DNA of 64,000 bases from assembly GCA_000727475.1 (NCBI GenBank), contig KL647289.1, forward strand, positions 6,752,088 to 6,816,087, in the 5' to 3' direction. The translations under genes and the position numbers were made by a program. This stretch comes from Sarcocystis neurona (taxonomy: Eukaryota > Apicomplexa > Conoidasida > Eucoccidiorida > Sarcocystidae). The notes under the pieces were generated by a model, which did no database searches, was not told the origin of the DNA, and saw only the letters and a program-made list of their open reading frames with translations. Shown here piece by piece: positions 25,942 through 38,300 of the stretch; positions within the stretch are counted from its first letter, which is position 1, and each line of letters begins with the position of its first letter.

Positions 25942-28322
25942 TGTGCACAAATCCTGGGGGGGAAACAAACAACGAAATTCAAAATGTGTCCCCGCCCAAC
26001 GGTGCGCCGCTCGGGGATTGGACTGCTGCACGCACAAACGCCAGAATCTTCGAGCAATCTACTCGCTTCCTTGTACCCTACACAGCCGGCCGGCGTCAAC
26101 CGTCCAAACACCCCGCCTGCGCGCTTTTCTTCACTCATTGCCTGCCTTGCTTCGGCCACCTTGCCCTACAGTGTTTCGCCTCCTGAGACAATCCTCGCTG
26201 CTGTACAGCTGGAGCATGGAAACGCTCCGTCCACCTGCATTGACGAGAGAGAATCATGTGACAAGCGGTTGGCCTCAGCGGTGCGACAAGCTTCCGCTAA
26301 CAGTGATTCAGTAATCTCCAGGCCCGGCTGCCATACGCAGAACTTCCCTCCTCTCCTTTTGACAAGACTACGTCGGGTTGTTATGCAGCTAATAAGAAAA
26401 TTCGCCCCACCTGACACGACAAAAGGTAGAAATTGACTAGTTATCGAACAGATGCAGCGGACTCAACGCTTCGCTTGTTCGGCCGTCACTCCTACATCGC
26501 CAGCGCGTACTACCTGCGTGGCCGGTGCGCTTCCTCTCTGCATCGTTTCGCACTCACTCGGTGCAAAATACGGTCGTAAACTGTTATGCGAACAAATCTT
26601 CAAAGTAAAGCAAGACTTCTGGTGGAACGTATAGCGAAATACGGCTCTACAGATAGCCGCTGAAGATTTGCGCGGCGCACACTCGCCGCACTCTCGACGG
26701 TTTCGTGTGTCTACCGCCGCGAAAGCGGATTCATCCACCTCGGCCAGTTTGAGATATTGGCCGCTGCTCATGTGGCAGGGGCCAAATGTAGCGGAGGGCA
26801 AGCCGTCACCTTACAAAGGGATCGATCTGACGAGAAAGCTGAGTTGACCAGCCGGGGAAGTATGATGCTGCCATGCAGCGCTGCGCAGCCGTGCCGATTG
26901 GCTGTGCAGTAGCACTTCCATGGCGAAGGGCGACTCCCACGACCAGCGTTCGCTGTTGTTACCTTAGCGTTCACAAGATAGCACCACGGAAGGCACCAAC
27001 GTTTAAGAAAGAAGCTAACTGCGTGGAATGATTCGAGTCAACTTGTAATATCCTAAATAGAATGGCACCACAAACACCGTCGCACGGCGTCTCCATGCGC
27101 GGCGGCGTGTGCACTCACCGCGAACTCTCGGTCTGTGAACAAGCAATCAGTGTGTGGATGCGGACGCACACTCTTCCGTACGGCAGGTCGTACTCATCCC
27201 ATCCGTTGACGTGAACAAGAGACATGCTGGTGCACACTGGAACCCTACATCAGGAACAGCGAACTGCCAACAATGTATAACATGTTCGTGGACGGCAATA
27301 TCTGCCACGGCCAAGTTCTTGACCTGTCATAAACTCAGTTCGCGGTCATAGCCGCAGCGCATTTCCGCTGAGCCGCGTCTTTTTCTAGCGCTCCCACTTG
27401 CGGCCGCCCAACGTTTTACGCGAAATGGCAAATTGTAAATAGATGTACACATACACATGTGTGAACACATGAATTTTTTTTCTGCCCTCAAAATGACATT
27501 CGAAATCCACACCCGAGGTCCTGTACCAGAGCCTACCTACGAACTGGAGAAAATGTAAATTGCAGACCACGTATCTGGTGAGTACGCAGCCGCACACAGC
27601 GCTTCTAAATGAGCTGGTACAAATATAGGGTACACTACATCTTCAGAGGTGTGCACGTTGGTGTTTGCGCCTATGTAGACGCAGCCTCAGCAGTACGCAA
27701 GACCACATACGGCCCCGCAGCCGTGCTGATGCCCTACAAACAAATGCCCCCCGTTTGGGTGCACTTTGTAACGGCTGTGAGCTCACTGACAGCACGAAAA
27801 CCTAAAACATATGATGCAACGCACAAAGCTCTCCACAGCTGTTTACTTGGGGACAAAAATCCTAAACTCGGGTGCCTGAAGCTGCTGTGGGTTTACCACT
27901 AGCAGGTTATCCTGGAATTCTTGCCATGAAGGCAACAATCCCAACAGGATTGATTACGTGGAAAGAGACGTTCATAGGTCGGAAGCGTTTTGAGACTGCT
28001 CGGCGTTTAGCAGCTAAACGCAACGCCCCTCGCTCATTACAATGCTCCACCACAGCTGAATGCGCGGAAGCAGAACCCCAAGGTGTGGCAGCCTTTCGAG
28101 ACTGGTATTGCTTTGCACAGAGAATCCAAACTTCGAATAGGGGCGATGAGGCCCGACAGGTGATTGCGTGGAAGCAGGGGTCCCGAGTGCACATTTTGCG
28201 ACTGCTGTGGGTTCGGCAGTAGCGGTCAGGCTGCACCACGCGGAGGCGTGACTCTGCTGGGTTGAGATGAAGCTGCCCGAGCAGCCTTCTTGCGTTAACT
28301 TCAGCAGCACAGTGCTCTAGCA

Positions 28323-28586
28323 TTAGAAAGCCCAGACGTGTGGTAATTGTATGGTTTCTTGTCTGTCAGTAGCGGAGTCCCTCACTGTGTGATGGTGCTC
28401 GCAGTCGTAGTCTGCTACCTGGAAGATGTCTGGGTAGAGTCGTCTACTGTCCACGTTGATACAGATGTGGAACATGGTCACATCCACTGTCGTCTGCGTC
28501 TGTGTGTCTGAAAAAAGTATTGACAGTGGTAGGTGCAGGGACACTACGAGCTCTTCGGCAATGGTGTCCCGTAGCTCTCTTGACAT
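28323..28586 (-). CDS. hypothetical short coding region or first exon (weak)
   Basis: An 87-codon frame starts with ATG in a favourable context (ACC before ATG), with sequence MSRELRDTIAEELVV and a mixed hydrophobic/polar composition. A phase-0 donor (CAG then GTAGCAG) lies near 28428, so only the first 53 or so codons may be coding, continuing to an unidentified downstream exon. No family is recognised, and it could be a chance frame. Confidence 0.22.
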   Translation of the reverse strand: MSRELRDTIAEELVVSLHLPLSILFSDTQTQTTVDVTMFHICINVDSRRLYPDIFQVADYDCEHHHTVRDSATDRQETIQLPHVWAF

Positions 28587-29103
28587 GGTTACTTTCGTGC
28601 TGATCTACGAACTGTACTTGACGGCCACGGGCACAGAAGCTGGAGGCGGTAAACTCCCTTTTAAGTGCGCTAGTAAAACACCCTTCTGGCATGTCGGCAG
28701 GTTACATGTGACTTAACAACACATCAGATCACGCAAGAATTCCGATGCATTCTCTCTGAGAACAGATGGCAGGGGAACGAAAGCGAAAGTACCTGAGGCC
28801 TCGAGCCTGAACGAATTGCAACGTACGGCTATGTTTAGCAGCGCGCGCAAAGGCGGCCTTCCGAAAAAGACTCCATGACTTCTGTTTGCAGCATGTTTTG
28901 CCTTGACGGTCGTTCGGAGCATCCTGGCAGAAAGTCGTGGGCATACTATTGTTATGAGGCACCTGTCTGCGCACTTCTGAGAGTGCGCGAAAGGTACAAC
29001 AGCATGTGGACTTTTTTCACAGGAGATTCACAATGTGTGAGCGCTCCAGAACGTCGTCCTCATCCACATTAATGTGCGACTTCTCTACGACACGTTGCGC
29101 TCA

Positions 29104-29302
29104 GGTGCGCCCCCCCGATGCTTCATGCTCTTCGGAAGCAGTCACGAGCCCTTCACAACGACGTCCTTACCTCGTTGCCGCTAGAGGTCTACCCACAAGA
29201 AATCCGTTGTTTTTGGAGAACCGTCCCAGCATGTCCGGCCCCCCGCGTTTTGCAGACGCGGTCGCCGAAGAGGTCGTCGCGCGTGTTTTTCGGAAGACAT
29301 AA
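29104..29302 (+). CDS. possible terminal exon of an unidentified forward gene (weak)
   Basis: A good acceptor (CACGTTGCGCTCAG) precedes 65 open codons ending in a stop at 29300-29302. The sequence ends in a charged helix-like stretch (RFADAVAEEVVARVFRKT). No matching upstream exon could be fixed, so this is a candidate only. Confidence 0.22.
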
Positions 29303-29966
29303 AAACGAACTTGCATTCGCCTTAGTGAGTAGCAGAAAAACTCAGTGCGATGCCACAAAACGTGTGGTTCCGTCGTCTCTCTGTAATTGCTGTTAGATTT
29401 ATAGCGTGGATGGAAGCTAGCTAGTTCCGTCGTCAGTGCGGTGTAGCCTCTCCGGTTGTCTTGACTACGACGCACTTTACACCCAAGGTAGATGGCCGCG
29501 CGACCGTTTTTGTTGACAGAAAAGTAGACGTATATTGCTGCATATATGTCTTACCTCTTGAAAGGGGTGTCTACTGGGCCGTTGCCGCTCGACGCTTGAC
29601 GCCCTTTACGCAGAGTTCTCTTCGTGAGACGCAACGACGGCTTCAAGCCTGCACTGCATGTTCGCGTTGCGCTAGCTGGACGGCGGCCTTTCGTTTGAAG
29701 CGTAAAGGGGCTTCCAGGGACTTCTTCCCTGTCGCTACCTGGAACCACTCAGCGACTTGGCCAAACAACATGTATTAGGATCGCATCTCGCCGCGACTCT
29801 CTCCTAGACCTTTCGACCGGCAGTCGTCTTTTAGGACGTATTGATACGTATTCATGTGTACATCGTAGAGGACACTGAATGGCACACTCCGCAACATGCT
29901 CTTGCCACGATGGATTCCAGAAGTATCACTGTGATCCGCCTCCTACAGTCATGTTAGGAGGTAACG

Positions 29967-32900
29967 ATGCAGTTATTTACAGCCCTCTCCAAGGTCGGCC
30001 TTGGAGGCATTGCCTGCATCCGGGTGGGGTGTGTGGTTTTTTTTTTGGTATTCTGGGGCAAATATTTGAACAAAGAGGGATTGCGAAGCAACGTGATACG
30101 AGGCTTCAGTGCAGGAGGCGTCACTATCCTAGCCACCTCAGGTTCAAGGCACAGGCCACAGAAGGCGTACACAGAAGGACCGGCCGTAGACAGAAGTGCA
30201 CCACACTATCTTCGAAGAAAAATAATTGTCCATCCGCAGGTGTATTCCCCGAGTAATCTGTCTGCTCTTGAGCGGAGCTTCCAGCAGCAGCGCCCTGCCG
30301 CCGCCGTTGCCAATGAGTACCGGAGGGGTCGAGGTAGTACTGGAGTAACCAGGCTTGCGTTTGGTGCCCCTCTGGCGAGCATCCAGCGAGAGGTTCCATC
30401 CTTTGCAGAGGCCGCAGCAACAAGAAAAATAGCATCTGAACCGGAAAATCAAGTATCTTCGCAGGCGTGGGCAGACTGTCCCTTCTCCCCTCCATGCACA
30501 GGGAGCAGAACACTGCAGCAGAATGACACTTCCTCAAGCTTTTATCAACTGTGTGGGCTTACAAATCCATTAGGCCATCCAAAATCGTTGTCTGAACCTG
30601 TTTCTCTGCTACCTCTACCTAGAAACGTTGAATTTCGCACTGATCCTGTGAAATCGTATGCGTTTGCGTCCGTCTCTGTCGAAGCGGCTCCCCGTGACAG
30701 GTTATCTTTCTCTTCTCGTCCGTCCCGTGTTGTGGCGTCAAAGTACACTCGCGAACTGGAGACGCGTCGCCCTTCAAATGTAACAGATAAACAAGCGCAC
30801 ACTGCCTCCATAAGCAATATGAATTTCGCGTGCACGCGCGGTTCCAGCGAGCATGACTTTTCATCCTTTCTCTATGTGTCCGGTTCTAGCCAACGTTTAC
30901 TGCCGTGGTCGTCGGCGGCCGTTCCTAGTGCATGTAGATATGCCGGTTGTAAAGCAGGGACGTTTCGCGGGCGCAATGTGTCTGATAAACAAGATTGTTT
31001 CAGTTTCGCTCACTGTTCGCGCTGTCCTCTTTACCCGTTGGGACGTGTTGAGTTCTGTTCAAAGCTCGAGGAAGAAAGCAGCTACTTACTTCTCATGCAA
31101 TCGACTCTCCAGCTGATGCCGGAGCCAGTCCTCGCCTTTCACTACCGGCCTTCCGGCGTTGCCGAGGCAGCCACAATGCGGGAGCAACACGGAAAAGGCG
31201 AAGGCCATGCCGGTGCTGGACCCATTGCATGGAAAGGACAAGGACAACCTGCTACTGAAGTTGGAGCTGAAGAGTGGGGTGAAGACGAGGATAGCGAACC
31301 CAGTGAAGAATATGCTTCCCTACTACAAGTGAGGAGCCACGCAGCAATACCAATTCACCCACCTCAGCTGCGTAGGACGCCCGCGAGTGTGCACAACTCA
31401 CGCCGGGATAAGCGGACGCAATATTCGACCGCAAAATCCTTCAACTCGCGTTTGAGCGAAGAAGCGGTAACACCTAGAAGGTTTACACTTCCTAGTTTCC
31501 TGGAAGACGGAGAAACAATACCTGAAGCACAGTGGGGGGTGTCCGAACCTGCCAACAGTGAAGACGATCAATGGACGGAGCGCGAAGTTCAACTTGGAGA
31601 ATGGGAGGGTGTCACCGGTGAACCGTCGGAGGAGCTCGGACGGGGAATTCCCCAAAAAGGCGAACAGCCATCTGAGGTGCCCACGGCTGAGTTACTAAAG
31701 TTTGAGCAAAGTAGAACATTTCGGGTGCAGCAAGCGGAGATCCGTGCGCATCTGAGCGAGTGCGCCACCAGCGCTAAGGGTATAATCCGCCTGCTCTTGA
31801 TGTTTGTCTTTCAGCCAACGCGTCCAAAGATGAGTGTTCAAGAGGCGCGGCAGCGGCTCGGCCTGTTCACCAGTGGTGCTGGTGCTACACGCGCAGAAGA
31901 ATTTGGGAAAGAAGAACAAGTCTGGGAGGAGGAAGAGGAGGCAGAAAACGCGCCGGGGACTGACGAAGGCGAGGGTCGCGTGCCTGATGATGTTCGGCAC
32001 CCGGCGTATGTGCAGCAGCGCTCTTTCTCAGATGAGCAAGAGGGCAACAGGCGACTGCAGGCTTCCTCTTTCCATTTCCAACCCTCACCACCACCATCAC
32101 ACGTCTCACACACACGATCTGATTCCAGAAGCACCGCCCACTCGCGACACATAGGATTTGAAGGATATTCAAATTTTACAACAGAATCATATGGCGTCAG
32201 GAATGAAAGCATCTCACTTGGTGGAAATCATAGCGCTGTCCCCTCTCCCGATGCTGCCCTTGCAGAGGAGTGCGCGACCTCTCGTTTGTCCTTCGGGAAC
32301 CAACCTGCGTCGTTGTTGCAGACAAAAGATAGGTTTGTAGAGGAAGATAACTTCGAGGAAGAAGAGTGGCAGCCGAGCGAAAAACGAGCTCCACGCCTAG
32401 GCAAATTCTTCGGGCGAGTAAAACGTCTTTTTCGGCGTCGGGTTAAAAAGGATGAAGGCTCCGAAGAGCCGGCGCCGACATATGAACGCGAAGAGGAGGA
32501 AACAGAAGGTGAGGTCGAGTCAGTAGAAGGCAGGAAGGGTGTAGTGGGTCGCAAAGCCAGGGACTCGCGAGTTAAACGCTTTTTTGGGAAACTATTGACG
32601 AAAAAAACACAGGAGGAAAAGCAAGAGCTGAAGGCGAAGCAGAAAGCGACACGAGTGCTGGTACAAGCTCCGCGAGTACACCTCGAAGTTGCCGTAATCT
32701 CTCCTGCCGTTCGGAAATGCAGAAAGTCCCTGGAATGGTCCGGACGCTTAAGGCTTTCTACGATGCTCCACGTTCAATATTTTATATCAGTACGCAAAGC
32801 TGAGATTCAAGAGCAACTCCCAGGCTTTATTAACAATGCATTACGAGTCATAATCCGGTGCGAAAGCAAAATAGGCTGCATTATCAACAGAGACCTTCAA

Positions 32901-33959
32901 TCGTGCGTACTTGTAAGTCTCTCAGACAGTTGTGCATAAAAACAACAATTCTGCCTGACGGCAAAAGCGAAGTAGCACCGTGATTTGGACACGTGCGAGT
33001 TATCGATGCGTCCACGTCTTCCGAAAATTCAGTTACCAGCATATACTGGGGCCCTCGTGCGGGAGGGGATTCACACCGTCTCACTGCGTACACTTTAGAA
33101 TTGAAAATATCCAGCAGTGGTGGACTAAGAACGGATGGCCTCGGCTGTAGCGGTGTTCCCGCGCAAAGCGCCCTAGCAGGTACCTGTTTGTAAGACACGT
33201 TGTATATATATTCGATTACGAGTGCAACTCTGCCTGGGCATCGTCCTGTCAGCACGAAGAGAAGTTGCCTAGGAAGTGCGTAAGTATGCCAGCTACTACT
33301 ACAAAGATTCAGGATACGCTCCAGGTTGTCCTGCGCTTACTTCTACTTTTTAGGTGAGCTGCGCAAAGCACAAGGATGTATCACATGAAGCAGCAGCCGC
33401 AAGCTCGAAAACTGCGGAAGCGCTGGCTCGTTCACAGCTGAAACTCGCTCAAACGGGATCGCGGGGTATTCTGAGCGAAGAAGAACGGGCTAGACGAGCA
33501 GCGGCGTTTGTAAAAAGCATAGAAGAAAAGCAACATGCCCAGGAGGCGCGGCAACTTAAGGAGCGTCAGCAGATTCTTAGTGTCGACGAGCAACAACAGA
33601 TGATCCATCGCCAGCTTGTTAGTTTCTCCACCTCCAAACCGGATGCAATGCAGCGACGCTTGCTTGAGGCGATTGGTGTTAAGGAGCTAAAAACACTCCC
33701 CGTAGAAGCCAAGAGTACTTCGCCCGTCATAAAAGAAGCCACGCATCCTGTAGTGGGCTTCGACACCGTGAAGCTATCAAAATTCTCGCCACCTACCTCA
33801 GAAGAAAGGAAAATACGGCTCACGCCTGCCGCGATTGGAGTCATTTCGATACTGTCCGCCGCGGGCGTCCTCGGCGTGGGAACTACCGTGTACTGGTGGT
33901 ACCTCAGCAGACAAGGGACCGCACAACGGTTTCTCTTCCGTTCTTCTATTCCTCGCTAG
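29967..33959 (+). CDS. acidic membrane/secreted protein with basic amphipathic segments and C-terminal membrane helix
   Basis: Two exons, 29967-32912 and 33354-33959, join in phase 0 (donor GTAAGT, acceptor after a pyrimidine tract) to give 1,183 residues. An N-terminal hydrophobic stretch (about 10-30) looks like a signal peptide or signal anchor. The middle is low-complexity and rich in Ser and Glu. Two short basic amphipathic segments, FFGRVKRLFRRRVKK (814-828) and RVKRFFGKLLTKK (868-880), are separated by a Glu-rich spacer. A charged helical region fills the second exon. It ends with a membrane helix (about 1139-1165) and a short basic tail. This layout resembles secreted coccidian dense-granule or rhoptry proteins that bind membranes, but no named family is recognised. 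The second exon could instead belong to a separate gene: another strong donor (GTAAGT at 33280) might mark an extra exon. Confidence 0.7.
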
Positions 33960-35351
33960 GTTTACACGGCACATGCGGGTGAAGTCTTTGAATCATCACC
34001 GTATCTCGGCCCATCTGGTGGGCCGTGTGAGGCGGACAACTTTCGGTCCATCAGGTGCTGCTGGACAGGCACTGATACGGTTGATTACCCACAAAACTGT
34101 GAGATCGTAATGGTGTCCCCTGTCTTTGTCGGGGGTAAGTCAGTACTGCATCTTGCAGGAAAGCCGCCACTTGGAAACTATCACCTCCCGTGTCCAGAAC
34201 GTCAGTTAAGAGGTACGCACGTATTAACGGAAAGCCGCCAATGGAATGCTCTTCACTTCTCCGTTGCCGTGCATAACCGCTGACGGCGAATGCCAGCGTA
34301 TAGGCAGCACAGTGATTCGGATCGTCCGCGCCGCCCACGCTTCCTTTGCACACGTTGCGGTGCTCCCCACATCAGCAAACACTGATTTGACAGCAAATCG
34401 AGGACGGAAACTCAGGGCGAAAGGCGATGCAAAAAGGACGCAAACGCATAATGAATATCCTGTAACATTGCTTTAGTCTTCTGCAAGCGGGGAGACAGTC
34501 CACTAGCTTCCTGCGTAACACACGCCGGCAGCTGCAAATAGCCTCTTCACATTATCCCTCTTTTTGCAGCCCGAGTCCGCTTTGGTGTACACCAGCTGAT
34601 GTCGCTTCTCCGCAGCGCGCAGCCATTCAGCCAGGCGAAATGTGATCCGACCCTGGGTCGTGTGGTATACAAAATGGCATAGTGTATTTTCCGCGGCCCC
34701 AGTACCTGTGCTTCTGGCGGCAGTTCTATGCTACACACAGTTGCAGACTTTCCCGGACGGTCTGCCTTCTTGTGGTAGCTCCTTCGGAATCATCATCATC
34801 ACCACCTATCATTGCCAGGTTCCACTTACATTACGACAAGCAAAACGTGCGCCTCCGCAGAATCGTTCTGCATCCAGAGGTCGCGCACGCAACGACATAC
34901 TTCCGCAGTGTATCCTACGTCGTGACCCGGTGCCGCCGAAACCTGTCAAATTTGAGTTCCTCCTGTGCACGGTACGTTTCAAAATGTAGTCAATCAAAAA
35001 CGTAAACCACTCGTCTGTCAAGTCCTGTGCTGACGGCAACTGTAGCTGACGCCGCTGCACGCAGTGACCCCTTACAAATATACTACGAATGAAATGTTAC
35101 ACTTCCTTCACATCCGTACCTTATCCGAATAGGACTCTGCTTCTTCACTTACCAGACAACCGACCTGACTAACAGGCTCAACGTGAGGCTGCTTTGAGAG
35201 TCCACACGTGTTCTAAAATGCCGACAAGGTACGTAGGATCGAACCTTTATATCACAGCGAGCTCCCATCCGCCACCACTGTACTGGCACTGTAAATGATC
35301 AAAATCATATCTCGTGGACCGTTCGTAAACTGTAAAAAAAGAAAAAGACCC
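33960..35351. other. convergent intergenic region, no supported gene
   Basis: It lies between the stop of the forward gene at 33959 and the reverse FHA-PP2C gene. It should hold both 3' UTRs. No convincing coding or RNA feature was seen. Confidence 0.6.
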
Positions 35352-38300
35352 TCACTCGAGCTCCTTCGTACGCAGGTCTCCAGGCCGCGACCCAGCTGTG
35401 GCAGTTGCAACGCTGCGTCCTGCTGGAGAAAATAGAACCAGAATAGCGGTCACATTGTCTCTGCTCCTCCTTTTCTCGATGGCTTCGTAGAGGAGCGCGT
35501 CAACAAGTACCTGGGGATCCTTGAAATCTGCAAGCCTGCGATTCAGAGCTTCTCTCACAAAATCTGCAGCTTCCTGACTAGTGAAGACGTCAAAGAGTCC
35601 GTCGCACGCTAGTAATAAGAACTCGTCTTCCTCGCAAAGCGGCTGCATGCGAATCTCGGGAACAGCAGTGACCAGCGGGCGGCGCACGTCAAAGACCGGC
35701 TGTGAAGAATTCGACAGAGTTCCCGATGATACGTCTGGCGCGTGGCCACCGTCCACCGTATGCGAAGAGAGAGGTAAAGGAGAGTCCGTGGAAGCAGAAG
35801 AAGCAAGCATGTTTGCTGGCCTCGTTGCACAGTGACCTCTTGCACCTTTGTAATCGACATCGCCAAACGCACGACTGACTGCTAAACGCCCCAGCACCCG
35901 CTTAGATCGCACAAATCCCCCCGCGGCTACGATTCTCTGCAGCTCGTCTTTCCGATGTGGCTTATGATCCGACGAAAGCTCAAGAGCTTTCCCACCTCGG
36001 CAGAGAACGGCACGAGCATCTCCACAGTTCGCACACCAGACTTCTCCCCCCAGTATCACAACCACGACGCACGCGCAGCCGCTCGTGCTAAGAAGACCGG
36101 AGCGCTTCCGTCGCTGCTGCTCCCCTAGAAAAGCGGCATCCGTTGTCAAGAAAGATTTGAGAAGAGCTTGGTATACGTGCTGGCGGACAGTGGACGACAC
36201 AGAAAGGCTCCCGCCGCATATTCGCAGAAGCTCCCGTCGGAAGGTAACGTGCAGGAATCGCTTCACAAATTCAGCACAGGCGCGACCACCGTGACCGTCG
36301 TATACCGCAAAAAAAGAGCAGTAAACATCTTCGGCGACTCCTAGATCTTGAATAACTACTTCTTCGTCCTCCATGCTGAGCCTGTAGCCCTGCTGGCTCG
36401 CTACCCCAGTCAAAAAGCGTTTTAGAGAAAACTCAAGTGAAGGACCGACCCTCAGAACATCACCCGGTCGCAGTCGATAGTGCTGCCTGCTTTGCAGGCG
36501 CACCCAGCAGCTGCAGGTCCGCCAACGACATGAGGAAATGCTGTGGTCGCTATCAGCTATGGCTCCCGCGGCTCCAGCGGCGGTCACAGACTCAGACGCA
36601 CAAGCCTCTCCGTCCTCGTCTTCCGGTTCCGCCAGCAACAACTGGAATTCACCTGCCGCGTAGACACACAGCACTTTCTTCGACCGCTTGTTACATGCGA
36701 CTTCGGAAAAATCTCCCCCTGCAAATCCTCTGTCATCTTCATTTACAGGAACACGCTTTTGCAGACGCCCCGTGTTGCTTTGTGATGCTGTTTCCCGCCC
36801 ATCCACAGTCTCGCAATACTGCAGGCCCTCACATGATGTGCGCTGTCTAGTCGGAGATGGTGGGGGGGGCACAGGGCATGCCGTTCTCTCCTCAGTGAGG
36901 CCCCGCCAATGCTCGGAAGCAGCGGGGTGCGCATAACAGGGTTTTATGGTTCTCCTTTTGTGCTCCGGCCCATTATTCTTCGCCTTGCAACAGTACGTTG
37001 TCCTTTCAAGCAACGCTTCCATGCTCTTTCCGGCAGGTTCACACATGAGGTGCTTGTCGTCCGCAGCGGCGGGTATAATAACCTCAGGAAAGCCTTGTCT
37101 GCGCGGGTTTTGCCTGAGGAGGTATGCTTGAGCCTGCAGCAGCAGGCGCAGTTCATTTTCGTGTACTCTGCGTGGACCCACCACCGCGTGACATGGCTCT
37201 TCCTCATCTTCAGTAAGCTCCGCCATCCTCGCAGGTGCCGACGCCTCCAAAGCTTCATTCATCAAAACAACTTCCTCTTTCTCGAGTTGTTCTACAGAAC
37301 TCTTGCCCCCGTGGAGACCGCTTAACTTGTCAACGGCGATGCCCACCTTAAGGACGTGCTCGTTGTCGCCTCCTTCCTCCTGGTGCTTCTGTTGGTTCCG
37401 GCTCTGCTCGTACTTCTGTACGCGTGTGTCGGAGGATTCTGATACAGACGGTTTCGGGTTATCACGCTGAGCTTCGCCGCAGCTGCAGTAGCTTTTACTG
37501 CTGCATCTGCAGAAATTTCCAGAACTCTGACCTACTTCGTTCCACGCCGTAGGGTCTTCCTCTCTATATTGTCCTGCGTCGCCTTTCTTTCCCTCATATT
37601 TTCTATACGGAAAAAGTCTTACTCGTCCTCCTCTCCTTTTGCCGGAAGCTTCCACGTCCACCATCAGCCCCCTCCCTCGGACAGGCGTAGCCTCTGCCGA
37701 GGTGCCCGAAGACATCTCCTCCGCCCCTGACACTTGCTTGCGAACCAATCTTGCAGCCACTTTCTTCCTCGTCGCCACATACTGGGCGGCAGCTACAAGC
37801 TGCAATGTACTCAGCGCTCCTGTACATCTTCCCTCGGTTCTCTTTACCCAACCTCGCCTCGCCTCACAGGATTGCCGTGAAGACGTCTGCTGTCCTTGTT
37901 TCAAGTTCGTAACCGCGTCCTCTGCAGCTACACCCATGCGGTTCTCCGGCACGCAGTCGCCGTCCGAACATACAAGCGCGTCGGCCTCAATCTCGCTTTT
38001 TGCCTCTCCTTGGCTGGTCGACGCGCAGGCATCCACACTCACTACACCTGCGAAGCCGCCTTCGTCTGGTGCGTTCGTCGCTATCTTGGACGCCTGCACG
38101 AGCTGTCCACGTGTATCCATATTCTGACGCGTGTCTGCCACCTCTCTGCACAATGAGGCTGGGCCGCCATCGTGAGCCTTTCCTTCGCAGTTTCGTCGAT
38201 TCGATTCCTGCAAAGAAACGCTACGTCTTACTGAGGTACCGTCCTTGCGGCGCAATGGGTCAAGAAAAGCGACGCCTGCGGCATCAGAGAACGTCTCCAC

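Larger units (their letters stand above)
25942..29966. other. region without a firm gene; two weak exon candidates listed separately
   Basis: It holds the 5' flank of the coiled-coil gene and the promoter side of the gene at 29967. Frames at 25903-26436, 27609-27902 and 27872-28222 (forward) and at 26463-26801 (reverse) have plausible amino-acid composition but no domains and no chain of matching splice sites. Confidence 0.4.
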
